Below are positions 1-7,361 of a stretch of 64,000 nucleotides of DNA, piece after piece. The DNA is from UMGS172 sp045592985 (GTDB taxonomy: Bacteria; Bacillota; Clostridia; Oscillospirales; Acutalibacteraceae), in NCBI GenBank assembly GCA_045592985.1, contig JAZNVU010000046.1:62001-126000 (forward strand), in the 5' to 3' direction. The translations under genes were made by a program, and so were the position numbers. A model generated the notes under the pieces. It was given only the letters and a program-made list of their open reading frames with translations. It was not told the DNA's origin and made no database searches. Numbering within the stretch: position 1 is the stretch's first letter; each line of letters opens with the position of its first letter.

Positions 1-1157
1 CGAACTTTGCCTGCTTGCTCGGAAAGTTTCTTAGAAAGGGGAAGAACAGCAGCCTTGAAAGGTGCCAAAGCAGGATGCAGGTGGAGAACAACACGAACAT
101 CGTTTTTCTCAGCGTCGATAACTTCTTCGTCATAAGCATCGCAGAGGAATGCGAGCAATACGCGGTCGCAACCCAACGAAGGCTCAACAACGTAAGGAAT
201 ATATTTTTCGTTGGTCTCAGGGTCGAAGTACTCTAAACTTTTACCGCTGGCTTCTTGGTGACGGCCGAGGTCGTAATTGGTACGGTCGGCAATACCCCAA
301 AGTTCGCCCCAACCAAACGGGAATAAGAACTCAATATCGGTGGTAGCCTTAGAGTAGAAAGAAAGTTCTTCCTTTTCGTGGTCGCGCATGCGGATGTTTT
401 CTTCTTTTATGCCAAGGCTTAACAACCAGTTCTTGCAATAATCTTTCCAGTAGTAGAACCACTCAAGGTCGGTATCAGGTTTGCAGAAGAACTCACATTC
501 CATCTGTTCAAACTCACGGGTACGGAAAATGAAGTTACCGGGAGTAATTTCGTTACGGAACGATTTACCAATCTGGCAAACACCGAAGGGGAGTTTCTTA
601 CGGGTGGTACGCTGAATGTTGGCAAAGTTTACGAAAATACCCTGAGCAGTCTCGGGACGGAGGTAAACCTCGCTCTTAACGTCCTCGGTAACACCGATAA
701 AGGTTTTGAACATAAGGTTGAACTTGCGGATATTGGTAAAGTTCTTGCTGCCACACTCGGGACAGGCAATACCATTTTCCTTAATATAATCTTCCATCTG
801 CTCGAAGGTCATGCCTTCAGCATGACCGCCTGCGTCTTCAATAAGTTTGTCGGCTCTGTGACGTGCGCGACAATCTTTACAGTCCATCAAAGGGTCAGAG
901 AAACCGCCAACATGACCGCTGGTAACCCAAGTTTCGGGATTCATGATAATAGCCGAGTCAAGACCTACGTTGTAGGGAGATTCCTGAACAAACTTTTTAA
1001 ACCATGCTTTTTTTACGTTGTTCTTGAGTTCAACACCCAAAGGACCGTAATCCCAACTGTTGGAAAGACCGCCGTAAATCTCAGAACCTGCATAAACAAA
1101 ACCGCGGTTCTTGGCAAGATTTACAACCGTTTCCATGTTCTTATCTTGATTTAACAT
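1..1157 (-). CDS. glyS: Glycyl-tRNA synthetase, single-chain alpha2 type (3' end cut by window edge)
   Basis: Charges tRNA-Gly with glycine in the cytoplasm; this is the one-chain class II enzyme (GlyQS/eukaryote-like), not the two-subunit bacterial form. The reading frame starts MLNQDKNMETVVNLAKNRG, then carries the family's GSEIYGG and SWDYGPLG segments, a CKDC...CPECG zinc-type insertion near residues 95-140, and class II motif-2-like residues LRPETAQGIFVNF and FRTREFEQMECEFF. It reads open to base 1, so about 385 codons are present and the C-terminal anticodon-binding end lies outside the window. GGAGG lies about 8 bases before the ATG at 1157. A sigma-A promoter lies upstream. The leader is short and shows no T-box. 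Confidence 0.95.
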   Translation of the reverse strand, partial: MLNQDKNMETVVNLAKNRGFVYAGSEIYGGLSNSWDYGPLGVELKNNVKKAWFKKFVQESPYNVGLDSAIIMNPETWVTSGHVGGFSDPLMDCKDCRARHRADKLIEDAGGHAEGMTFEQMEDYIKENGIACPECGSKNFTNIRKFNLMFKTFIGVTEDVKSEVYLRPETAQGIFVNFANIQRTTRKKLPFGVCQIGKSFRNEITPGNFIFRTREFEQMECEFFCKPDTDLEWFYYWKDYCKNWLLSLGIKEENIRMRDHEKEELSFYSKATTDIEFLFPFGWGELWGIADRTNYDLGRHQEASGKSLEYFDPETNEKYIPYVVEPSLGCDRVLLAFLCDAYDEEVIDAEKNDVRVVLHLHPALAPFKAAVLPLSKKLSEQAGKV

Positions 1158-1200
1158 ACTTTATGCCTCCAATAGTAATTACAAACAAATATATAAAATA

Positions 1201-1228
1201 AGTATATAACTTTTTTGAGTTTTGTCAA
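1201..1228 (-). promoter_or_regulatory. Sigma-A promoter of glyS
   Basis: On the minus strand TTGACA (1223-1228) and TATACT (1201-1206) are separated by 16 bases and lie about 45 bases before the glyS start. Predicted from consensus only. Confidence 0.7.
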
Positions 1229-1261
1229 GAAATATCGTCAAAATCCGTGATATTTAGTCCT

Positions 1262-1301
1262 AATAAAAGCAGACCCTTCCTCGTCTTTGACGGGAAGGGT
1301 C
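1262..1301 (-). terminator. Terminator after the beta-helix pseudogene
   Basis: GACCCTTCC (1272-1280) pairs with GGAAGGGTC (1293-1301), with an inner CGTC/GACG helix. On the minus strand it is followed by a CTTTTATT tail. It ends the old minus-strand unit coming from about 2.9 kb. Confidence 0.65.
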
Positions 1302-1307
1302 GACAAT

Positions 1308-2426
1308 TCATTCGGCAGTTACGATTTTCATGATTTCATCATCGGGCTTTTCATGTTTGCTTTCTTGGTCATAACCATAATATGACAGCCAGTCGTTAAA
1401 ATAGATATCACCGAAAGATTTTTTAATCATAAGCGGCTCGGTACCCGAAACATCCCAATACTTGTTTTTTGAAGAGGTAAAATCGGCGCCCAAGAAATTA
1501 ACTCCTGCCACATACATGGGTGAGCCTTCAGAAATAAAGGTATTTTATTCCAAAAGTACCGAAGAACGGTCTTCGCGGCGGGATATGTCAAACAACGCTC
1601 TTCCGGCAAAGGCAAAAACATTATTTCTTATTGTGTTATGTTTGCCATAGTGGTGCTGATAGCAACACTCTTTACAACGGTAAACAATGTTGTCTTCTAC
1701 TGTTATGTGACTTGAACCCTCATCGGTATAAATACCCATGCCGCCGTAGTTGGAACTTATAACGTCGTGGACAATGTTGCCCGACACGACTGTTCCGTGC
1801 TGCATTCCTAAAAGATAGATACCACCCATATCCGAAAGTCTGCCTTGACCTATGTGATGGATGTGGTTGTTTTTAATAATGTTACCGTAGGTGGTGGATG
1901 GAGCATAGCCCCAAACCCAACCTACCGAAACGCCTGAATACTCTAAGTTATAGATTTCATTTTCGCTTATCTCGTTGTGTGCCGAGTGGCAGACAAGAAC
2001 ACCGCAACCGGCAGCCCAACGCTTGTCGCAGTTGGCAATAACATTACCGCGAACGGTATTGTGTCCGGTAGGACGTACATCTTCATCTTTAGCCGAGGCA
2101 CCCCATATCTTAATACCGCCACCGCCACAGTTTTCAATGCGGAAGTTTTCAATGCGGATATTTTCACAGCCTTTGTTTATTTCAACAGCGTGAACACCCG
2201 TACAGGAAATATTGCAGTTTTCGATGGAACAGACTTCCGCGTTTTCAAACCTGAAAGCTCCGTGTGCGCCTGCGCAGGACTGATTGTCCGCGGCGTAAAA
2301 CTCGTCGGGAGATGGTCCGGCACTGCAATAATCACCCTTAGTACCGATAAAATCAAGATTTCTGAAGCGGATACCTGTTACGATGTTATCGTTTGTGCCG
2401 TGAATATCGGCAAAAAGCTTTTGTTA
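1308..2426 (-). pseudogene. Right-handed beta-helix (GH141-like) protein, C-terminal part, broken
   Basis: One minus-strand frame from about 2423 down to 1308 reads as a parallel beta-helix protein with repeated coil motifs such as IENFRIENC, VRGNVIANC and ITVEDNIVY, and a GGIYLLG...GGMGIYTDEGSS...HHYGKHNTIRNN block typical of GH141-like pectin-active or fucosidase-like families. Three things show it is dead. There is no start codon before codon M at 1829. An in-frame TAA at 1545-1547 splits it (VLLE-stop-NTFISEG) while homologous-looking sequence continues to 1308. Its N-terminal half is replaced by a transporter fragment in another frame. The family is inferred from motif resemblance, so the exact GH number is uncertain. 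Confidence 0.7.
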
Positions 2427-2946
2427 TTACGCTGCTTGCCGAAATAACCACTGCGGAGCCTATACAAATCATAATACCTATGGTAGTGACAGTTTTAGCA
2501 GTGGCTTCATGTTTTAATGTGTGGTTTTGAAGATATATTACAAGAAGGGTTAACACATTTAATAACAGTTGTGCTAAGGTTCTTATGCTTAAAGTCTCTC
2601 TCAAAAACAAAAGACTTGTCAGTACAGTTATGCCAAGTGATAACCCGGAAGTTATAAAACTGCTTTCGGCAATACCCATATATCGGTACACCGCAAGAGT
2701 AAGAAAGTAAGTTATGAACACAACGCTTGCGTATACAAGGCCGTAAACACATGTGCGTAGATTAAAATGCAAATTGAATCCCGACGTTACGTAAAAAAAT
2801 ACCATGGCGATAATGCCGGTTATAAGTGAGTACACCAAAGTATCTCTGTTGCCTTTTGAGATTCGTGCGTATCGTTGACACGAAAAGGTGTTGACAAGTT
2901 TCATAAGGAAAAAAGCGGAATAATAAAGTAGCAACAAATTAACCAC
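2386..2946 (-). pseudogene. EamA/DMT-type permease, N-terminal fragment
   Basis: The 186-residue frame (GTG start at 2946, or the internal ATG at 2903) holds about five hydrophobic segments, e.g. TLVYSLITGIIAMVFFYV and TVTTIGIMICIGSAVVIS, arranged like the first half of a drug/metabolite-transporter (EamA) protein, which is usually about 300 residues and ten segments. It ends ITKAFCRYSRHKR, running in a different frame into sequence that belongs to the beta-helix gene. The second half of the transporter is absent from the window. It looks like a deletion fusion that inactivated both genes. It diverges from the AraC-type gene at 3036. Confidence 0.6.
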
Positions 2947-2975
2947 CTCACTGCTTGCATTTTACAAGAACCGGC

Positions 2976-3003
2976 TTGACAATGCAAGACAAAAGGGTAT
3001 AAT
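2976..3003 (+). promoter_or_regulatory. Sigma-A promoter of the AraC-type gene
   Basis: TTGACA (2976-2981) and a perfect TATAAT (2998-3003) with a 16-base spacer, about 30 bases before the start at 3036. Confidence 0.75.
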
Positions 3004-3035
3004 ATATAGTTAAAATTTAACCTTTGGAGACTATT

Positions 3036-3851
3036 ATGTATATATTTGCCGTCGGTCCTGACACCATGAATGAAAGTTATCTTAAGTGTGAAAAGCACCA
3101 AAACGTGCAGTGTATTATGCACATTCATTACTGTATGGAACTGGTTTACGTGTATTCGGGCGAACTTATTATGAACGTAAACGGTATAGACAGAGTTATA
3201 AAAGGCGGTCAGGCAACGCTTATGCTACCATTTGAACAACACTCGTTTTTTACCCCAAAAGCCTGCGAGTGCGTGGTGGTCGAATTTTCACCTTATCTTG
3301 TGAAGGAGTTTTTTGAAAAAATAAAAAGCAAACGCCTGAAAAACACGGTTTTTACGTTTGACGGTGGGGTGATTGGTTTTTGTGACCGATATATGGCTGA
3401 TAAGGCGGGCGGTGAGTTTGCGGCAAAGGCCGCAATATACCCTCTGTGCTATGAGGTTATGAGAAACTGTGAGTTTTTGGACAATAGCAAAGTACTTGAT
3501 GATACGTTTGTTGATGCGGTAAGGTATATTTGCCAAAACTACAAAAATGAGGAAGTGACGTTGAACGAGGTGGCTAAGGAAATAGGTGTTCACCCTGTAT
3601 ATTTGAGCCGAGTGTTCAGCAAAAATGCCGGTATGAGCTTTAAGAAGTATCTTAACCTGCTTAGGTGCAACGCCGCAGCAAGAGGCTTAAAAAAGAATAA
3701 AGGAAAAACGGTAAGTGAAATTGCGTTCGAGTGTGGTTTTGGCAGTATCAGAAACTTTAACCGCCAATTTGCCGAGTTATTTGGTATATCACCAGTAAAT
3801 TATCGACAAAAAGAGGCTTTTTTCAGCGAAGGAAATACCAAGACAGTTTGA
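3036..3851 (+). CDS. AraC-family transcriptional regulator
   Basis: Predicted DNA-binding regulator of about 271 residues. The N-terminal half is a cupin-like sensing domain (HIHYCMELVYVYSGELIMNVNG, then GGQATLMLPFEQHSFF). The C-terminal ~100 residues are a double helix-turn-helix with the AraC signature (LNEVAKEIGVHPVYLSRVFS and VSEIAFECGFGSIRNFNRQF, ending FGISPVNYRQ). ATG 3036 was preferred over the TTG at 3024 because TGGAGA sits six bases before it. It diverges from the broken transporter/beta-helix unit, whose sugar-related genes it may once have controlled; the effector is unknown. Confidence 0.9.
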   Translation: MYIFAVGPDTMNESYLKCEKHQNVQCIMHIHYCMELVYVYSGELIMNVNGIDRVIKGGQATLMLPFEQHSFFTPKACECVVVEFSPYLVKEFFEKIKSKRLKNTVFTFDGGVIGFCDRYMADKAGGEFAAKAAIYPLCYEVMRNCEFLDNSKVLDDTFVDAVRYICQNYKNEEVTLNEVAKEIGVHPVYLSRVFSKNAGMSFKKYLNLLRCNAAARGLKKNKGKTVSEIAFECGFGSIRNFNRQFAELFGISPVNYRQKEAFFSEGNTKTV

Positions 3852-3876
3852 CTTTTTTGTTTACTTGTAGTATAAT
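3848..3876 (+). promoter_or_regulatory. Sigma-A promoter of the glycosyl-phosphate transferase gene
   Basis: TTGACT (3848-3853) overlaps the stop codon of the AraC-type gene; TATAAT lies at 3871-3876 after a 17-base spacer. Confidence 0.75.
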
Positions 3877-3941
3877 AACAAAGCATACGAATTAATGTTA
3901 ATATCATTGAATGTTGGCTTTATGAAGGGCGGTGTAAACGG

Positions 3942-5294
3942 ATGCAGTTGCTGATAAAGTTCAGAAATACTTTGATGTTTTTTTTGAAAGCACTTATGGT
4001 GTTTACACTCACTGCAGGTTTTATGGGCGTGTGGAACAATTTTTATGGTGAAGTTCGTGCAGGGCTTGGAAACTATGCGGTTGTTTTTGTTTATGTTGTC
4101 ATTTTTCTTATTTTTGGCTCAATATATGACGGCTTTAAGGTCGGTATAGTTCGTGTCCATGAAATGACCTACAGTCTGTCGTTAGCACTGTTTTTCTCAA
4201 ATTCCTTTATTTACATTGTTTTGTGTCTTTTGGCAGGTAGGGTCTTGGCGCCGTGGGCGATGTTAGGTCTTATGGTTGTTCAGGTTGCTATGATAGTTGT
4301 GTTGACCTATACTTTAAGCCATGTCTATTTTTCGCTGTACAAAGCAAGAAGGGTATTGGCAGTTTTTGCGATTGAAAACCGCAACGACATTATAAAGAAA
4401 ATGCAACTCATCCGTGATAGATTTACCTTAGATAAAGGTATCACGGTTGACCGCCCACTTGATGAAGTAAAGGCTGAGATTGATAATTACGATACGGTGC
4501 TTATATGCGATTTTGACCCTTCGTTAAAATCGGAAATACTTAAATATTGCTATACGCACAATAAAAGAATATACTTTTTGCCGTCCTCTGCTGATACTGT
4601 GCTGAACGGCAGTTATCCCGTCCAGATTTTCGATACGCCGGTACTGTTTTTGCACAATGGCGGTCTTTCAATGGAGCAGAGAATGATAAAACGTACAGTT
4701 GACATTATTCTGTCTTCCATAGGCATTATAGTTTTAGGTCCTATTATGCTTGTGACAGCGCTGGCTATTAAACTTGATGATGGCGGACCTGTTATATTTA
4801 AACAAGACCGCGTTACTCGTGACCAACGTATTTTTTCTATTTATAAATTCCGTTCTATGAAGCAAAGTGATTCTGACGAGGTCAAGAAAACCACTGTTGA
4901 CGACGACCGTGTAACTAAGGTTGGTAAAATTATTAGGCCTCTTAGAATCGACGAAATGCCTCAACTTTTCAATATTTTGTTTGGTGATATGTCGGTTGTG
5001 GGGCCGAGACCCGAAATGGTTGAACTTGTCGAAGATTATTCTAAACTTTTTCCCGATTTCAGACTGCGCCACAGAGTAAAAGCAGGTCTTACGGGTTACG
5101 CGCAGATATACGGAAAATACAATACCACCCCGCAAAACAAACTTAATATGGATTTGCACTATATCGAGCATTACTCTTTGCTTGAGGATATAAAACTTAT
5201 CGCTATGACGGTTAAGATTCTTTTTGTAAGAGAGAGTACCGAAGGTTTTTCTGAGGCAGACAGCCATCTTAAGGCAAATAATAAAGATAATTAA
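3942..5294 (+). CDS. Polyprenyl-phosphate sugar-phosphate transferase (WbaP/EpsL type)
   Basis: Predicted membrane enzyme of 450 residues that starts a surface polysaccharide repeat by moving a sugar-1-phosphate from a UDP-sugar to undecaprenyl phosphate. The N-terminal ~130 residues hold four or five membrane segments; a soluble Rossmann-like linker follows (VLICDFDPSLKSEILKYC). The C-terminal ~200 residues are the bacterial sugar-transferase domain, starting KRTVDIILSSIG, with the re-entrant hydrophobic segment, FSIYKFRSM, DEMPQLFNILFGDMSVVGPRP and the LRHRVKAGLTGYAQIYGKYNT block. The downstream sugar nucleotidyltransferase could supply an activated sugar. No other capsule genes are nearby, so the polymer is unknown. 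Confidence 0.9.
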   Translation: MQLLIKFRNTLMFFLKALMVFTLTAGFMGVWNNFYGEVRAGLGNYAVVFVYVVIFLIFGSIYDGFKVGIVRVHEMTYSLSLALFFSNSFIYIVLCLLAGRVLAPWAMLGLMVVQVAMIVVLTYTLSHVYFSLYKARRVLAVFAIENRNDIIKKMQLIRDRFTLDKGITVDRPLDEVKAEIDNYDTVLICDFDPSLKSEILKYCYTHNKRIYFLPSSADTVLNGSYPVQIFDTPVLFLHNGGLSMEQRMIKRTVDIILSSIGIIVLGPIMLVTALAIKLDDGGPVIFKQDRVTRDQRIFSIYKFRSMKQSDSDEVKKTTVDDDRVTKVGKIIRPLRIDEMPQLFNILFGDMSVVGPRPEMVELVEDYSKLFPDFRLRHRVKAGLTGYAQIYGKYNTTPQNKLNMDLHYIEHYSLLEDIKLIAMTVKILFVRESTEGFSEADSHLKANNKDN

Positions 5295-5325
5295 AACAGT
5301 TTTACTGTTATTTGGAGGTTTTTTT

Positions 5326-6192
5326 ATGGATATGACTTTAGTAGTTATGGCAGCAGGTATGGGCAGTCGTTTTGGCGGACTCAAGCAGGTTGCCGCAGTA
5401 GGCCCTAATGGAGAAGCAATACTTGATTTCTCGGTTTATGACGCCAAAAAGGCCGGTTTCAACAAGGTTGTGTTTGTTATCAAGCACAGTATTGAAGAAG
5501 AATTTAAATCAACAGTAGGGCAGAGAGTTTCTAAGATACTGCCGGTTGAATATGTATTTCAGGAACTTGATGACCTTCCTGCCGGATTTACCGTTCCTGC
5601 AGACAGAGAAAAACCTTGGGGCACAGGTCAGGCAATTCTTTGCTGCAGAGACGTTGTTAAAACACCGTTTGCTGTTATTAATGCCGATGACTACTATGGT
5701 TCGTCTGCTTTTATCAAGATTGCTGAAGGTCTTAAAGGCGACGGTTATTGTATGGTAGGTTTTAAACTTGCCAACACCGTAACCGAAAACGGTACCGTTT
5801 CACGTGGTGTTTGCACAGTTGACGCCGATGGCAATTTGCAGAACGTAACTGAGTTTACCAAAATCGACGGCAACTGCCATTATTACAGAGACGGTGAGGA
5901 AGGCGACCTTGCACCCGATACCGTTGTTTCTATGAATATGTGGGGCTTTAAACCCGACCTTTTTGAGTGCCTTGAAACAGGTTTTGTAGACTTCCTTAAT
6001 GAAAAACGCGAGGTTCCAAAAGCCGAGTATTTATTGCCCGAAGTTGTCGATAAACTTATCAAAAGCGGTTCTAAAAAGGCAAAGGTTTTGGTTGCTGAGG
6101 ATAAGTGGTACGGTGTTACATACAAGGAAGACCTTGACAGTGTTGTAAAAGCCGTAAGAGCCTTCTGCGATGAAGGAAAATATAACTTTTAA
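5326..6192 (+). CDS. Sugar nucleotidyltransferase (NTP-transferase family)
   Basis: Predicted NDP-sugar pyrophosphorylase of 288 residues. The N-terminus carries the nucleotide-binding signature VVMAAGMGSRFGGLKQ, and VINADDYYG supplies the metal-binding aspartates; GTGQAILCCRDVV fits the substrate loop. GGAGG lies before the ATG (TTTGGAGGTTTTTTTATG). Its 31-base distance from the sugar-phosphate transferase gene suggests one transcript. It resembles the UTP-glucose-1-phosphate class, but sugar and nucleotide cannot be fixed from sequence alone. Confidence 0.85.
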   Translation: MDMTLVVMAAGMGSRFGGLKQVAAVGPNGEAILDFSVYDAKKAGFNKVVFVIKHSIEEEFKSTVGQRVSKILPVEYVFQELDDLPAGFTVPADREKPWGTGQAILCCRDVVKTPFAVINADDYYGSSAFIKIAEGLKGDGYCMVGFKLANTVTENGTVSRGVCTVDADGNLQNVTEFTKIDGNCHYYRDGEEGDLAPDTVVSMNMWGFKPDLFECLETGFVDFLNEKREVPKAEYLLPEVVDKLIKSGSKKAKVLVAEDKWYGVTYKEDLDSVVKAVRAFCDEGKYNF

Positions 6193-6203
6193 GAGTGATT
6201 ATT

Positions 6204-6752
6204 TTGGAAAATTATACTGTTGAAATAAAAAGTGCCGTAAACGAACTTGTAGAAGCAGCAAATCTCAAAAAAGGCGATGTGCTGGTAGTTGGTTGTTCTA
6301 CAAGCGAAATAGTCGGCAGTAAAATCGGTACTAATTCGGTGCCCGAGGTTGCCGAAAAAGTGTGCGGTGCTATAAAGGATATACTTGATGAAAAGGGTAT
6401 ATATCTGGCGGCGCAATGCTGTGAACACCTTAACCGCGCGCTTATTGTCGAAAAAGAAATTGCCGATAAAAAGGGGTGGGACGCTGTCAATGTTGTTCCG
6501 CAACCTAAAGCCGGTGGTTCTTTTGCTACGGCAGCATATAAACTTTTCAAAAAACCCGTTGCGGTCGAAACAATCAAAGCCGATGCAGGGCTTGATATAG
6601 GTCAAACGCTGATAGGTATGCATCTAAAGGCGGTTGCTGTGCCCGTAAGACTTAGTCAAAAAACGGTGGGCGAGGCATTGCTTTCTGCCGCAAGAGTAAG
6701 ACCAAAATTTATAGGCGGTCAAAGAGCCGTTTACAATGAGGATTTGATGTAA
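6204..6752 (+). CDS. YwlG-like TIGR01440 family protein
   Basis: About 182-184 residues, matching the family's usual size. Family hallmarks are DVLVVGCSTSEIVGSKIG near the N-terminus, a central AAQCCEHLNRALIVE and a late ETIKADAGLDIGQTLIGMH. Its biochemical role is not established. The TTG at 6204 is preferred because AAGAG lies about eight bases before it; a GTG at 6195 in the same frame has no ribosome site. It follows the nucleotidyltransferase by only a few bases and is closed by a strong terminator. Confidence 0.85.
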   Translation: MENYTVEIKSAVNELVEAANLKKGDVLVVGCSTSEIVGSKIGTNSVPEVAEKVCGAIKDILDEKGIYLAAQCCEHLNRALIVEKEIADKKGWDAVNVVPQPKAGGSFATAAYKLFKKPVAVETIKADAGLDIGQTLIGMHLKAVAVPVRLSQKTVGEALLSAARVRPKFIGGQRAVYNEDLM

Positions 6753-6797
6753 AAAAATGCTTGTTCACATATATGTGAACAAGCATTTTTGTTTTTC
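6753..6797. terminator. Bidirectional terminator between convergent genes
   Basis: A long inverted repeat centred at about 6772 (TGCTTGTTCACAT / ATGTGAACAAGCA), flanked by A-runs on the left and T-runs on the right, so it works for the plus-strand YwlG-like gene and the minus-strand lipoprotein gene. Confidence 0.9.
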
Positions 6798-6804
6798 GTT
6801 TGAA

Positions 6805-7221
6805 TCAAATCCAAGGTCCAAAACCTTCGTCTTTTTCTGTGGGGACATAGTCGTTAAAACTGTCACTTGATGTGTTGTCTTCTGAAGAGGTGCTATCTTC
6901 GGAGGAAGCGCTGTCTTCTGAAGAAGAACTATCTTCAGAAGAGGTGCTTTCTTCGGAAGAGGTGTCGCTTTCGGAAGAAGTGCCACCCTCGGAGGTGTCC
7001 GGTGTGCTTGAAGTGTTAGTTTCGATTTCTATTTCGATATCACCCCAAAGGTCTTCAATGTCACTGATGGTAAGTTCCGATGAAGCATTGTCGGACGAAG
7101 TATTAGATGTCGGTTCCGAAGAAGTGTCTGATGGTGCGCTGTCGTTTTTATCCGAACCGCAACCAACGCACAGTGCAAGAATCAGCATGGCTGATAGTAC
7201 AAAAATCATAAATTTATTCAT
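6805..7221 (-). CDS. Small Ser/Glu-rich predicted lipoprotein
   Basis: A 138-residue protein with an N-terminal signal (MNKFMIFVLSAMLILALCVGCGS) ending in a cysteine that fits a lipobox loosely. The rest is very hydrophilic: Ser/Thr/Asp/Asn at residues 24-50, a short acidic segment DIEDLWGDIEIEIE, then a run of degenerate 6-7-residue units of the SSEDSTSSED kind (about residues 78-120), and a distinct tail ending FGPWI. It looks like a surface-anchored spacer or stalk. The function is unknown; no catalytic domain is visible. Confidence 0.7.
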   Translation of the reverse strand: MNKFMIFVLSAMLILALCVGCGSDKNDSAPSDTSSEPTSNTSSDNASSELTISDIEDLWGDIEIEIETNTSSTPDTSEGGTSSESDTSSEESTSSEDSSSSEDSASSEDSTSSEDNTSSDSFNDYVPTEKDEGFGPWI

Positions 7222-7321
7222 TGGTGTTTCTCCTATGTAATATTTTTTTCACATTATACTATATATTTTGCTTTTTGTCAAATGTACTTTTATTACCAAA
7301 AATTTTAGGAAACAACTGTAC

Positions 7322-7358
7322 AAAAACACCCCGCAAGATGCCATCTTGCGGGGTTAAT
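7322..7358 (-). terminator. Terminator of the beta-galactosidase gene
   Basis: ACCCCGCAAGATG (7328-7340) pairs with CATCTTGCGGGGT (7342-7354); on the minus strand it is followed by GTTTTTG. Confidence 0.85.
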
Positions 7359-7361
7359 TGT

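Noticed and set aside
1158..1228. T-box leader before glyS
   Set aside because: The promoter lies about 45 bases from the start, leaving no room for a T-box, and no T-box sequence is seen.
4734..5384. 216-codon minus-strand frame
   Set aside because: Antisense to the sugar-phosphate transferase gene, no domain or start signal.
6870..6990. CRISPR-like short repeats
   Set aside because: The repeated units are in-frame, degenerate Ser/Glu codons within a lipoprotein, without unique spacers; no cas genes are present.
6872..7240. Plus-strand frame with Ser-Glu-Glu repeats
   Set aside because: It is the antisense image of the repetitive lipoprotein gene; it has no ribosome site, and the minus-strand frame has a signal peptide and GGAGA-type start context.
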